Notes under the pieces: model-generated
What the model was told of the DNA's origin: nothing
What the model saw: only the letters and a program-made list of their open reading frames with translations
Databases searched by the model: none
Assembly (NCBI RefSeq): GCF_016859285.1
Contig: NC_053413.1
Span: 16,139,501 to 16,203,500 of the forward strand
From: Xiphias gladius
Taxonomy: Eukaryota > Chordata > Actinopteri > Istiophoriformes > Xiphiidae
Length of the DNA: 64,000 nucleotides
Direction of reading: 5' to 3'
Program-made: the position numbers and the translations under genes
Shown: piece after piece, positions 36,008 through 60,229 of the stretch
Layout of the letters: each line of letters opens with the position of its first letter
Position numbering within the stretch: position 1 is the first letter of the stretch

Positions 36008-37026
36008 CTGAAGGCGTAAGAGATGGGAAACCACATGAGTAAATCCGCCGGTAGCTTCAGACGAATCTCCTTCAACAGGTGGACGGAATTTTATTTTTGC
36101 GAAATATTCTCACCTGTTTGGCCTTGTAGAAGCCGTGCTTGTCGCAGTTGGGGAGGTAGAAAGTTGTGAACTTCTCTCCTAGTTTCTGCTGAGAGCTGGC
36201 GATCATGTCCAGTGCGCTGTGCAGTTCAATGTGACAGGGTCCCTGTGCAAAAATAGAATGAGTGAGAACAGTGAGAACTACACTCACACATGAACAGGTG
36301 TTTATAGAGAGATAACTGGGATTTATATGTCTATATAAATCCCGGTTATCCCTCAAAACCAAGTGCTCCCTCTTGTGGAAGGAAGGTATATTTCTTCAAA
36401 TCATCTTCACGAGTCCTTGTTTTTTCCTCACCTGTTGTACCAGTTTGTTGCGGATAGCATTGACCTTGGCCTTGATGCTCTCGTGGCCCTCGGCAGTGTC
36501 TTGGTGGTCAAAGGGAAGGTTGAGACCCAACAGGTAGTGCAGGGAGCCGTGGTCAGGGACTACTTCAGTATCCTCTGTAAAATAATGTTGGAGTGCTGCT
36601 TAAGTTCAGTGTAAAGTATAGAATTGTATGACCATGAAAGTTGGAAGAAGAATACGTAAACCCTGAGAAACTTAGATTACCTTGGCCCAGGTCTTCAGTG
36701 CAGACCCCCTGTCCCCTGGTCAGAGCGGCGAGAGGTCTGAGCTCACCAGGCCTGGGAGTGCAGCGGAGACCCTCACCACAGTGGGCTGTGTGAACTCCAC
36801 AGGACTCCCCTCTCTCCAGAGCGCAGGCCATGCAGCAGCCACAGCCAGGCTCCCTCAGGACCTGCCTGCAGTCTGGTGGGATGGCAGGACAGTTGTTCAG
36901 TTTCTCCTGCGTGCAGGGGGCACAGCGGATAGGCTCCGGTACCACCACTGGGGATGACCTCACCACGGCTAAGACAGCCAGAACCGCTCCTGCCACAAAT
37001 GTCAGCTTCTCATATAATCCGGGCAT
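35882..37026 (-). CDS. igfbp1: Insulin-like growth factor binding protein 1
   Basis: Secreted, mainly liver-made IGF carrier; in fish and mammals it is induced by fasting, hypoxia and stress and limits IGF action. Coding exons in transcript order: 37026-36681, 36574-36432, 36242-36114, 36007-35882, giving 247 residues. Order: signal peptide (MPGLYEKLTFVAGAVLAVLA), N-domain with 12 cysteines (RCAPC, GCGCC), a short linker containing HYLLGLNLPFDHQDT and ESIKAKVNAIRNKLVQQ typical of fish Igfbp1, and a thyroglobulin type-1 C-domain with FYLPNCDKHGFYK, CWCVSSWNGKKIPG and all six cysteines. The mammalian RGD near the C terminus is replaced (LLGD). Neighbouring igfbp3 and adcy1 match mammalian synteny. 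Whether this is the a or b paralogue cannot be told. Confidence 0.95.
36114..36242 (-). CDS. igfbp1: igfbp1 exon 3: C-domain
   Basis: 129 nt, phase 0 to 0: GPCHIELHSALDMIASSQQK, then FYLPNCDKHGFYKAKQ. Confidence 0.97.
36432..36574 (-). CDS. igfbp1: igfbp1 exon 2: linker
   Basis: 143 nt, phase 1 to 0: EDTEVVPDHGSLHYLLGLNL, then PFDHQDTAEGHESIKAKVNA and IRNKLVQQ. Acceptor TTACAG, donor GTGAGG. Confidence 0.95.
36681..37026 (-). CDS. igfbp1: igfbp1 exon 1: signal peptide and N-domain
   Basis: 346 nt, ATG at 37026. Contains PEPIRCAPC, EPGCGCCMACALERGESCGV and RGQGVC. Ends in phase 1 at GTAATC. Confidence 0.96.
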
Positions 37027-37130
37027 CTCCAGTCCTCAGAAAAGTATGTTCTTTCTTTTGGACTCGCTTCTGCAAACTGCTCTGTATGACTGTAGTTTTC
37101 CTTCTGAAGTGATTTCTCTGACCCAACTGT

Positions 37131-37137
37131 ATTTATA
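37131..37137 (-). promoter_or_regulatory. igfbp1: TATA box of igfbp1
   Basis: TATAAAT on the minus strand about 105 bases before the ATG, giving an expected start near 37105 and a short 5' UTR. Just upstream, 37161-37175 has an HNF1-like AATGATT core. CAAAACAA at 37305-37312 resembles the insulin/FOXO response element of mammalian IGFBP1. The two upstream sites are suggestive only. Confidence 0.6.
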
Positions 37138-38309
37138 TGGAGATCTGGCCTCCAGAGAGGTAAATGATTGACAGAGTGACCACAGATATAAAATATTTTC
37201 GACAAAGCTGCCGTAAACGGTGGATGACCCTGCTTGACGTACGTAGATCCACGTTCACAAGGTCTGTTGTCAATATTGACTTTGGAACATAAAGTGATTG
37301 TACATCAAAACAACCCTGTTTTCGGACAACCAAATTACTGATCTTTGTCTTTACCTTGAGGTTATGAAAACAATCACTTGAATACTGCTTTTCGAAAAAA
37401 AGTATCAATAAAGTCGTGAATAATAAATAACATCCACAATAAGGAATACTAGATAATCCAAGGAGTTATAGGCCACGAGATAATGACTGGTGATTAGAAA
37501 AACTCCGACTGTGACTGCTGTCGTCAAATACCTATTTTGTAAAGTAATGCTGACTGATATTGTGCTTCGACACTGTTTTGACACTAAAACCCTATTTGTC
37601 CCTTTAGTCTCTTTGGTGAAGGTTCCTCTTATCAGGCAGACAGATAAACAAGATCGTTGCATAACCCTAGCATTATGGATTGCTCTGCTAGAATCATAAC
37701 ATGTTTGTCTGAAGAAAGACGCTAGTAACGGGTTGTTTCCTTGGTGTAGTATTTGTCATAACTATCTATGGCGAATGCCAAATACCTCGGCACAGTATGT
37801 GCGATATACACACCAACACCACTCATGCTGTGGACCCTACCTGACCCCAGACTTTTCATTTTCTACGATTTTTGTGGTTTTTTTGGAACAGAGAAGTCCT
37901 GATATTTAACCCCACTGACTGAAAATGTAAAGTGCTGAACAACACAGAAATAATGTTTCAACCAAGTAAGACCAATAAAGTGATCAGGATTAATCACTAA
38001 AGTGTTTTTATTATTAGTATTACAACGTACGTTCCCGGAAACCCCACTATGTGTACGAGAATGAGATGATGGAGACGAATATTTAGCTGTGACTCTTCAT
38101 GCACGGTCCTGGATGCTGTTGGTGGTGGATTTGGGCTTACCACAAAATGACAAATAATAAAATGATTATAGGGGCTGTGCGTATACTGTGCATGCGTTTG
38201 ACGGGAAGGTTATGACTGAAATGGTTTTGGCTTCAGACAAAACTATTTAGGAGTTAGTACAGAAAAAGAAACTGATTATGGTATAATTACCGAGAGTGTA
38301 TTGGTTGTA

Positions 38310-38620
38310 AAAGAGCAGTGGAGGAATGAAACTAAGCAAATATACTCAAGTACAGTACTTACAGTACTCTGCTCGACTGTTTCATACTTTTACTTTACAA
38401 TATGTGAGAAGCAAATATTGTACTTTTTACTGTACTGTATTTTTACTCGACACCTGTAGTTACAGATACAGTGTAACATTTTATGCACAAAACCAGTAAT
38501 GAACTCATAAAATTTGATGCATTGTTATAAACTAAACAACACTTGACTGACGTGCATTTGGAAATATTATTTGCTTTTATGTGTATAGTGATAAAGCATG
38601 AGACAAGCATGAGTGAATTC
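38310..38620. repeat. Dispersed teleost repeat (ACTCAAGTACAGTACTTACA family)
   Basis: GTGGAGGAATGAAACTAAGC, then ACTCAAGTACAGTACTTACA and GCAAATATTGTACTTTTTAC. This pattern is widespread in percomorph genomes; family name not assigned. Confidence 0.55.
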
Positions 38621-38855
38621 ACCAAAAATAGGTTTAATGTATCTATCTGTCAACTATTTGACTGTGCTCTCAGAGAGCTTTGGCCTCTCATACAGTATTT
38701 TACACTGGCTTTTAGATCAAAGAACACCAACTTGAAAAAGAAAATGGGTTCAAGTAGAAGCCTTAGGCCTGTTTGGGTTGACATTTCAATTATTACCAAC
38801 AGATAAAAAGGAATATACCGGTTTATTAGTTACATGTACTTGATGTCTGAAGGAA

Positions 38856-38869
38856 GGGGGGGGGGGGGG
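38856..38869 (+). repeat. G homopolymer run
   Basis: About 14 consecutive G residues in an otherwise AT-rich stretch. Confidence 0.9.
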
Positions 38870-39064
38870 TAATTGCACAAATGACAAAAGTAATTACAAC
38901 AGAATAATAGATAAAAATCAATGTGTTTGATATTACACATAATAACCACAACTTAAATAAGTTGACAGGAATGGAACCAATTTTTTAATCATGCATTTAA
39001 CTTATTATGAAACTGATATGCCTTATTGTACTCTGATTGTACCTAATGTACTTGTTTCTTTTTG

Positions 39065-39070
39065 TTTATT
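39065..39070 (-). terminator. Candidate poly(A) signal of the small three-exon gene
   Basis: AATAAA on the minus strand about 210 bases after the predicted stop at 39278. Confidence 0.5.
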
Positions 39071-39277
39071 CAGTGATAATGACAAAATAAAACAAAACAA
39101 AAAAATACACAGTGACTTACACATTACACATGGACTTTAGTCTCTGGCACTGCCAACTCTTAATGCTATTTTATTTTGTGAGGCATTTGTTCTACATTCA
39201 GTATTCACCAAGGAGATCAGTGCTTGATTTGCCCAACATGTTCCACGTTCACCTTGTGAGGCCTGCGATGATTTGTG

Positions 39278-39373
39278 TCACTCAACCACCAGTTGGTGTG
39301 TTGTTGCCTCTTCGATGTTGACCATCAGATCCATCAGCCACTGAGGAAACAGCTCCTCCTTGGAAAGATTTTT
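39278..39373 (-). CDS. Unknown gene exon 3 with stop
   Basis: 96 nt: KNLSKEELFPQWLMDLMVNI, EEATTHQLVVE, TGA. Acceptor CATGTCCAG. Confidence 0.72.
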   Translation of the reverse strand, partial: KNLSKEELFPQWLMDLMVNIEEATTHQLVVE

Positions 39374-40040
39374 CTGGACATGTGTGGGGGAAAAAAACCC
39401 CCGTTATAATCCATATTTGTTTAGAGGTTAAATAATCTTTGCTTACAATGAACACTCACAACCAGTGACGATGCCTTGTGGCGTTTCCTGTTTGTCTTCT
39501 TCTGCACTGATGGTTTAGGAGGTGTGGGTTGGTGCCATCTGATCTTGGAAATCTTAAAACAATTGATCATCACCTCTTTTTCACCCAGGCTGTGTGTTGT
39601 TCATCCGAGCATAAAATGTGATAAAAAATGCTTACCTTTATCCTCAGCTTCCTACTACTGGACCACTTCTCGTTTCCTAACTTTGGCTGCCCAGGGGGTG
39701 TAGCTTCATCACTTAAACCCACTGCATGTGTGCTCAGATCTGACACTGAGAAATTCTTCGTTTTTTCCTGGTGATTGCTGGTAGATCGCTTTTGAAGAAA
39801 ACTCTCTTGGCTGAAGGAATGAGACAGTCGCCTGGGTCTCAGAACCCTCAGCAGAGCATCATCGTCTTCTTCTTCTTCTTCTTCTTCTTCTGCACTCTTA
39901 TCTTCTGCCATTACGTCCTCTGTCTCCACACCTACGTGAGTTTGAGAATCCTCCTCTCCTTCTCCTGTTTTGCTTCGTCTGATTTCATCTTCGTGCTCTG
40001 ACTCTTCCTGGATGGGCTCCAGATACGGCCTCTGTTCCAT
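39278..40040 (-). CDS. Small acidic/basic protein of unknown function, candidate ccdc201 orthologue
   Basis: Three exons in transcript order, 40040-39636, 39552-39460 and 39373-39278, each joined in phase 0 and giving 197 residues. The N-terminal half is acidic (IQEESEHEDEIRRS, then SAEEEEEEEEDDD from a GAA/TCT repeat). Next come an Arg/Ser block (RVLRPRRLSHSFSQESFLQK) and a basic segment (VQKKTNRKRHKASSLV). The C-terminal exon looks folded: KNLSKEELFPQWLMDLMVNI then EEATTHQLVVE. No signal peptide or membrane segment; likely nuclear or cytoplasmic. Clean donors (GTAAGC, GTGAGT) and a good poly(A) signal argue for a real gene. I do not recognise the sequence. Human CCDC201, an oocyte-expressed protein of about 187 residues, lies to my knowledge at 7p13 near this block, so it is the best candidate, unproven. 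Confidence 0.72.
39460..39552 (-). CDS. Unknown gene exon 2
   Basis: 93 nt: ISKIRWHQPTPPKPSVQKKT then NRKRHKASSLV. Acceptor GTTTTAAG, donor GTGAGT. Strongly basic. Confidence 0.68.
39636..40040 (-). CDS. Unknown gene exon 1
   Basis: 405 nt, 135 codons. ATG at 40040, reading MEQRPYLEPIQEESEHEDE. Ends SSSRKLRIK at donor GTAAGC. Confidence 0.75.
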
Positions 40041-40423
40041 CAGTTACAGTCATGTTATTTTGAAGAAAGACAGAATTAACATGGCAAGTCGACTTAATGA
40101 TGAATTTTCAGATTTTTTTGAATTGTGGCTTATTTCATATGAAAGATGGCCTTTACTTGAGCAAAAAAAAAAAAAAGTGGATTAAAACTTACATTTTGCT
40201 GCTGAATGTCCATTTGGCTGGATGACTGAACTTTCCTGATGTGTAAAGATCCTGCAGTTTCAGGTTTTCATTAGCTGATTATTCCCATCAGGTGTGGAAG
40301 CTTAACTACGGACAGATGACAGGTGGTGATGTCCTGTAGTGTAACCTGATCCAAAGGTTCTACAATATCAAAGCTCTGTGTTGTAATAAATTTCAATTCA
40401 AAAACAGGTTTTAACTTGTTATT

Positions 40424-40692
40424 TTAAAGGGACACCTCCACTTTATGAAGGTTTAATCATAAGGAGTAGCACTTAGCCTGTGAAAACAGTTAAATGATAT
40501 GTTTCAACTGTGAAAACAGTTGAATAATATGTTTTGTGGCTCTGGAGGGAGATTTCCAAAGTAAAAGAAAAAACAAGATATCTCTGGATATCTCAGCCTC
40601 AGCTGCTTTGATTTTGCACATTTTTTTTTAACCTCCGTTAACTCAAATTTTACGGAAGTGCAATACAAAATTTCTGGAGTACCCCTTTAAGG
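40424..40692. mobile_element. Miniature inverted-repeat element
   Basis: About 270 bases ending TAAAGGGACACCTCCA at the left and GGAGTACCCCTTTA at the right, which are imperfect inverted repeats. Internal phrases TTTTGTGGCTCTGGAGGGAG and GATATCTCAGCCTCAGCTGC match a repeat common in percomorph fish. Confidence 0.55.
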
Positions 40693-41920
40693 TTCTGTAA
40701 TTTAAAATAGAGAAAGTGTTCATTTGGTACACTTCCAATACTGGTAAATTAATTTCACTTAACTTGTACAACCCATATGATCTTTAAGTCTGTGCACAGC
40801 CGGTCAGGCAAAGATGCATTATGAAATTTGTCATATACGAAGCACATTTTTTCCATGAATAAGAAAATAATGAATGAAAACTCGTATCATAAATTCAACA
40901 CAAAAAAAACATTTGTCTCTGTTTTCCCTAAAATTTGAACCAAATTATAATATAGTTCTTTCCAGGAGCCCTCCTCGGAAATGATCATAAAAACACAGCT
41001 CCATACATTAAAGCATTATCCAAATTCTTGTAGGTTTTTATTTTTGTTTTTCTTGATTGTTAAAATGTACCCTAATGTAAGTGTAATTATTAATGAATGC
41101 CACGGCCTAATTTACTCATCATGACCCTTTTTAGCCCTGATGACACCAGGGGGAGTGTTGTTTGTGAACCATCATTTACTTTGGATTCCCTTCATTGCTT
41201 AATGTCAACTTTAGTTAGGAGTCAGGGGGTTTGACCATGACAGTGATAACAACAGCTGCACTTTTTCAGCTACTTTCTGTAAAGTAAGAACTCCTTTAAG
41301 ATACACCAACATTACAGTGCACTGCAAATGATCAATAGCTAACCAGAATTTCTTCTATTTTATCCCAAAGCAAAACAAAAAAAATATTGTACTATACTGA
41401 AAATGGTTGAGCCAGGCTTTTGTTGACCTAACGGTTACACTTGGTGAACCCCAGACAAACTCCATATCAGTGCTGTGGAAAACAATTTTGGCCCCTGCTC
41501 TGTATTTGTGACATGGTGACATTAATCTGGCTATGGGCCGTGGAAGTACATCACTTGCTATAATAAACCTGTCATTGTCTGCCATATTTTGCTGATTAGA
41601 GTGAAAGCTGTTATTTTAAGAGCCTTAAACTAAGGTGGCACACATGAAATTTTATAGAGTGGAACTAACAGGGGGAACTGCCCATGAAAAATTATATGCT
41701 GATCTGCTGATCATCTGCTGTGCAGGGGGGGGGCAAGATGTAAATATTTCAGGTTGGAAAATTTCATATTGCTCATGTTTAAAAATCAACAAAAAGATCC
41801 TTATTCAGACTCCCAATTCCCATACACTCCTCGTTTTATATGTCGGTGGCCAAAAAAAGGTTACCTTTTTACTGACATTCACAGCCATACTCTTTTGATA
41901 TTTTATACACCAATTTTGTC

Positions 41921-41926
41921 TTTATT
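41921..41926 (-). terminator. adcy1: Candidate distal poly(A) signal of adcy1
   Basis: AATAAA on the minus strand, about 1.66 kb after the adcy1 stop. A proximal AATAAA is at 43467-43472. Which is used cannot be told. Confidence 0.35.
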
Positions 41927-43466
41927 ACAAAATATTCAATAACCCAACTTTACACTGTACAAGATACAACATAGTTTACAGCTTTTGGCTATTTACAAAA
42001 AGTATGATCTGCATATCAAAGTGAATATATCTAAAAAGGCAGGTTGCAATCACTGTAAGCTTATTGAGTAAGGCAAAAACTTGAAACATGATGTATTTAC
42101 ACTTTTGCAGATCAAGTAAAAGTCTTATACGCTGATAAAGATGATATCTGAAGATATCTGAAGCGCCTCACATTTCTGAGACTGTAACTGAGAGACGTGC
42201 TAAAGCTCATAGTTTTTGAGGAAAACTCAAAATGTAGCTTCAATATAGCGAAAAGCTGGGGTACAGCAGCCAGACACTGCGCCGAGAAAATATATGAATG
42301 TATATGGATCATTTGCAGAGGCCGTGAGTGAAGGACAAGGCTGTGCATTTGTAGACGCGGTGTGCTTATTGTATGTGCTCAAGTCATGGATGTGATCTCT
42401 TCTGTGTGGATAAATGGCTTATTTGAGTCTTTTGGATGTCTATACATTTGTGTGCACCGTACATAGATGTGTGTCGGCCCTCTATGTGGAGTATTTGTCA
42501 TTAATACTTTGTGACTGGTCCCGTTTTGGCATTAACTAGTTTCCATAGCAGCCCACATGCACCTAGCAGATTTAATCTTTACATTTACACATTCCTGTGT
42601 TCCCTTTATTTACCTGTAACTACCTCCTTGGTATCTAAGCCACCACTGTCTGTGTGTGCACTTAACACATGCCACATTGCATGAAACCACTGTGAATCAG
42701 GGCAATGTAAGGACATCAGGTAATCAGGGAAACCTTATTTTGTCTCTCTGGGGTTCAAAAAAGACACTTGAGCCTACTGATGGTGTCTGAAAAAAATATG
42801 TTCAACGTACTGCCACGTCGTTTCTCTTCTCTTGTATGATGAGGCAATATAAGCCGTAAAACTAAAGATCTATGGAAAGCTTAATACTTTGGTTTTCTTT
42901 CAACAGGAGTTACTATGGCTGTCAACTCTTATAAAGTCATGCACTATCAACTGTAAATATGTCTCAGAAAAAGCCTATTTCATCCAGTGAGCTCCGAGGA
43001 TAAAAAAGTATTTTTGTGCTGTTTTGTTACAATTCAGAATTAACCACACATGCATACACACACTCACAAGTACACACATGCATGCTTACATGCACCAAAA
43101 GAAACAACACCATTTTACACTGTAAATAATGCAATGTATCCTTGGCATAATCAGAAAGACAGTGCAAAAGCAATAGCATGATCAGTCTCTTTCTGGATAT
43201 CAATGCACATATCCCTTGCACACGGAATATGTAGTACATATAAAATGAAGATGCACATTATAACTGGATGTGAGGGGACCCAGGAAAACCACAAATCTAG
43301 TTATATGGTATAGAGATGTTATAAGAGGATTTGAGATTTCGGGTATCTTTGTTCTTCTCTCCACGGTTGTCTTCCAAGAGTGGCAAACAGTTCAAAGCAA
43401 GTATGATTGTCCATATCACCATGTCATTTCTCTGGAAGTTCATATCCTGAATGAGCATATTCTGGG

Positions 43467-43472
43467 TTTATT
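43467..43472 (-). terminator. adcy1: Candidate proximal poly(A) signal of adcy1
   Basis: AATAAA on the minus strand about 110 bases after the adcy1 stop codon. Confidence 0.35.
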
Positions 43473-43582
43473 CCAGTAGCTCAGGATTAATAGGAAATAC
43501 CTGGACAGCCCTGTCTTCTCTAGGCCAACAACCAGGGTTTTCTTTCCTTTTTTCGGCTATGTTTATATTCCTGGTTTTCTTC

Positions 43583-55597
<12,015 letters not shown>

Positions 55598-56561
55598 CTG
55601 TCAATCAAAAAAGACAGAGAGAAGAGAGAAAAAGTCATTCTGTAAATCCATCTTTACCTCGGAGTTTCATCACATACAAATCTTGCTATAGTAGTTATGC
55701 CCTCTTAAAGTATGAAAAATGAACCTTTAGTCATCATGCTGAGCTTATTTATTGTTCCCAACAGAGTGCAAAAATGCAGCATTCCCCCAGTTTAATCAAA
55801 GACCCATGGTGTTTGATTTAAAAATTTTAACATTTAATTATAGTTTATCAATTACGCTGATCCATATCCATGAGTGTAATTTGTAAGTGTAGCTTCAAGC
55901 TACCCAGTGCTGCATTTCCCAAGGTCAACTGAGTCAATGGTGGAGGAGTGATGGCTTTTTAAACTGGGAAGGTTTTACCTTAAATTGTAAAACTTTCATT
56001 TTAACACCGTAATGTTTACAATGTGTCAGAATACGTCATCCTTCAACATATTAGGCAAATTAATTGGCTGAGATTTAAAGAAATTAAAATTGCAACAATA
56101 CAGTTCTCTCATTTGAGTCTACACTAAGTATATTTTGCTGTATATTTTGTAAGGATTGCTGAATAGCAAGACGTATACTTTGACCTACAATAACAGTATG
56201 CCTATAAGGACAGTCAATGTAATATTTTGTAAAACAGTAGATTTCTAATCCTGCTAACTTCTGAAAATCGGACCAGTGGTGTCTGAGATATCAAAACTAA
56301 CAAAACCACAGAGACAGATCTATTGGCTCCATTTTCTATGTTCATAGTATTCATGCAAATGAAAATGAGATAGAAGTAGAAGTAGTCCACGTGTCATATA
56401 AAGCTGAAACCCTCTATCACAAAAACCTAAATTCAACTTACGGCAGCAATTCCTCTTGATGTTCCTATGAACACAACTGTCCCTGTGTACTTGTATTAGG
56501 GTCTTGTCAAATGGGATCCGGTCCACACTAGTATTTTCACCAAAACATTTTCCAGCCTTTT

Positions 56562-56672
56562 ACGTTTAGCTAAGCTAACCAGGAGCTGGCTGTAGCTTTG
56601 GCGTACAGACATCATAAAACTCTCGGCAAGAAAGCACATTTCTGTATTTCCCAAAATATCGAATTGTTGCTT
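56562..56672. repeat. Fold-back element, right-arm fragment
   Basis: TTAGCTAAGCTAACCAGGAG ... AAACTCTCGGCAAGAAAGCA ... ATTTCCCAAAATATCGAATT is the reverse complement of the element end seen near 15560. Confidence 0.55.
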
Positions 56673-59600
56673 CTCTTCCTTCTTCCTAGAGTCAAGGCAT
56701 CACAACGGTGCATTCCAACACCGTTTGCATCAGAAAAGCAGGTTGGCTTTTTATCACTGCTGCTACAGTGATGTACCCAACCATATCTACGAAGGTATGT
56801 ACATCATAGAAGGATAAATTGAGAGTGACTCCATGTATAGGAGTCACCTATGTGGCCAAAAAAAATCACTAAAGGTACAAATCAAAATAAAAGTCCGATA
56901 AGACAGATAGAATAGAAATATGCTGTGAATCTGCACATGGACCGATATTTGTGTTGCATGTGCACTAGCCCATGCAAACTCTTGCGATTTTAAGCTTACC
57001 CCAGCACAATGCAGCGCTAAATCAACGGATCAGTCTCACTTTAGGGAATGAGGTGAGTCACTCTCTCACTTTTTAGGGACAATGGGCAGTGGCATGAAAA
57101 GGCGGCTTACAAATATAACCCATTATCAGAGGATATGAGCAACAGACATTCATTTTACCAAGGAGACCGGGTTACCGTGGACGCCTTCTCATAACCCTTT
57201 ATTGTTTCCATGGAGGTAATGGGATCTCTGGCCATGCATGTGAAGAGCACAAAGACTCATGATTATGCACATTGGTGGGCACAAGACAAGACGGATGCTC
57301 TATTTTTAACAAGCTAGCCATGTGAGTTTCAGAAAAGAGAGATCGCAAGGGCTTGTTAGCGGCAACTGTCTACTACTACTATTGTGTAGTTTTTACACGC
57401 TGTGGTCATGCTTTCTGAGTGCTCAGTGGCATGGAGGCACACGTGCTGTTCACGTAAAATATTGTATATCCTTAGACACAAAGGAACAAAGGAAAGAGCA
57501 CGCACATGAGACAATACAGAGAGAAGTATCGTGTACACTGTTGAGCAGCTCTCTGTTGTTTTGCCCTGTGGAAGATGTTTTCTGTTAAAATATTGTCTGC
57601 AACATTGAATTCAAAATTGGAATAGTGACTGTTGATCCAAAATTAGGATTAAAATAATTTGAGATACAATAATTATAAGCTATATATTATACACATTAAT
57701 GTCACGGTTACTTATTGATGTCAACTTATGTTATTTTCTCATAATGTTTACTATATTTTTAAGCAAATGCATTCATCTTTATAGAATACATGTCTATGCC
57801 TCATATATGTTTCCTTTGTTACTTCGCTCTATATTGGTCTCGGTATCTTTCTACATTTGATATATATATATTTTGTATCTATCTATATCTTATTCATACC
57901 TCCCTGGTTTGTTTTTGTGCTGATGTAATATTTAATTTCAGTCCTGAGGATCAAAAAAGTGTTATTTAATCCTTTCTTAAAATAAAAAGAATTTAAAACT
58001 GACTTCATGGTCAGTTGAATGAGCTCTTTGTTAAAATTAACAACAAAATATCTTAGCTTCAGAGTTGTTGTTTTTTTTCTGTAATTGAACACTGAAACAC
58101 TGAAAATACAGAGCTTGTTTTTGATTTCGGCTTTTTTGAGAGTTACTTCACTCCACCATACTCAAGATCAGGCTAGACTCCTTTTCTCTGTTCACTCTAA
58201 GTGCACAGCTCCATTTCAAATAGACACCTTAGAATGGACGTCAAAAGCAAGATGTGAGCCACATAGAGCAGGTTTCAAAAGACAAGGCTATTTACATAAA
58301 TATTTCAGTTTGGTATCCATTGAGCTGGATCCTAATTTATTTACTTATATAGCAGCTATTTGAATTCTTTGTGATGACACTTAAATGCTCTACAAGTCTT
58401 TCTCTTTTTTATTTAACAATAAAAAACTTTTTTTTTTTATTGAAACAGCACCGATGAGGTCTCTTTGGGGTAACTCAGGTCATAGTGGAGCAGTAGCAGA
58501 TGGTACTACACTGCATGGCTAAAGCTAAAGGACACAGGGAAAGCCCTGGTACATACAGAGTCTCCTCCTCGGTACTTTTCCTGTGCTTATCTGCACTGTG
58601 AGGGTTTAGGAGCTGATTCAAACCCAAGCAGGATTACCACTGTCATGTGACTGAAGCATTGTGGGCAATCTGGGTGGTAATCAGCGCAGGAGAAAGATGG
58701 GCACAGTCTATTAGGGACTTGAACCAAACTGTAATACCTTTTTCAATTTCCATTAGACTGGAGGCACAAGAAACAGTATTACTTAGAGCAGAGGGAGGTT
58801 ATTTTTTTACTGTTGATAATTCCAAAAATTTGATAATTTAGGTCATGTTTTCAGTGTGGTCAGAATATATTCAGAGCAGAAGCGGTATCCTTGCATATGC
58901 TTGAAGGGATGCAAATTAGCAAACACTTCAGTGAACACAGACAAACAGAAGGAGACAGAGAGGAGAGAGGGTGAGACAAGGAGAGAAATACAGGGAGGGG
59001 AACATTCAGTAAATTATTATGAAGGAAAAGATGAGCCAGCTGAGAGAAGCAGCAGTTAATTTCCTACAAGTCTCCAAAGGAGAGAGCAGCAGTCTTTGAT
59101 ACAACGACAAAGATCAGTGCTGTGTACACATTATTGATGGGGCTAAAGATTAGGGCTTCCACTCCTGTAACTTTGGGAAGCTGTAAGGACACGAGACAGA
59201 ACGCGTGCTTGCTGCTGTCTATCTCTAAATCTGCCCTCCGTTGGCTTGAACACTGTGGAGCAGCAGAACCCAGCTGAGAACGACTTTTCCTAATTCCAAT
59301 TAAAAGCAATCACACTATTTCATGCATTTTGTAACAGGCCATTATATATATTCAACAAAAACTAATGTTTTTCCAATGTGCCTTGGCTTGTTGAAGGATT
59401 TCATGTCAACATTACATCAATATGGGAAGAGAGTGATTCATTGCAATGGGCCTCTGTAGGGCAAAATCTTTAACAGCACTACCACTGTCAACATTTCCCG
59501 TACTGACTTCTCTCCACCTCTGCCTGCATCCAAGAAAGCAGTGACTAGGTGTTTCCCTTTTTTGTCAAAAGTTCTCTTGTTGAATTGAATGAATGTAAAA

Positions 59601-60229
59601 TAATTTATGTGCAATAACAAATGAATAACATATCAACACTTCCTCCACCCGCCTCAACCTGGTGGGTTGGAGCAAGTGGGTGTTGGAGATCTGTGAAGCA
59701 AACCTATTAATGTAGATATATTTAACAGATGTGACAAATAACAAATAATTTTAGATTTTCAAGACTGTTTTATTTTCATGGGTGGTACTGGTTTTCTGAA
59801 TATTTGATCAGCAAATTTTTGGGAATGACATTAGAAAATGGGTTGAAATGAATTTGGGCGGCTGTTAACAGACTTTAGGACACCCAAGCAGCCTACAGTA
59901 CATGTGTGAGAAATAGTGCAAACACGCACGCACACTGAACCATCTCTGAGGTGATATTTTTCTCTATCTTCTAACTTAATTAATAGTGAGTGACTGTGAT
60001 ACAGCAGATGTGGCAATATCATATAATTAAGTGAAAGAATAAGTTCTCTATCAAAGTAAATGATAAACAAAATTTGTGAGGCCCACTGTCACAATATTAA
60101 TAAACACCTTAAGTACACTTAGGAGCATTGTAAATACGGTATAGCCAGGGACAGCCTTTCAGTGAAATCAGTATTTAGCTGAGCAATTCTTATGGACTGT
60201 AATAAGGACTCCATGGATTTAAAACGTTT

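Larger units (their letters stand above)
37200..39064. other. igfbp1 upstream / intergenic region
   Basis: About 1.9 kb without a gene. Holds a dispersed teleost repeat (38310-38620) and a 14-base G run (38856-38869). Confidence 0.6.
40041..43466. other. Region between the small gene and adcy1
   Basis: About 3.4 kb. Contains a miniature inverted-repeat element (40424-40692). The part from about 41,900 to 43,580 could be a long adcy1 3' UTR, since a minus-strand AATAAA lies at 41921-41926. No coding exon supported. Confidence 0.5.

Noticed and set aside
37250-37254. Hypoxia response element of igfbp1 as a firm call
   Set aside because: Only the five-base ACGTG core is present, which is expected often by chance.
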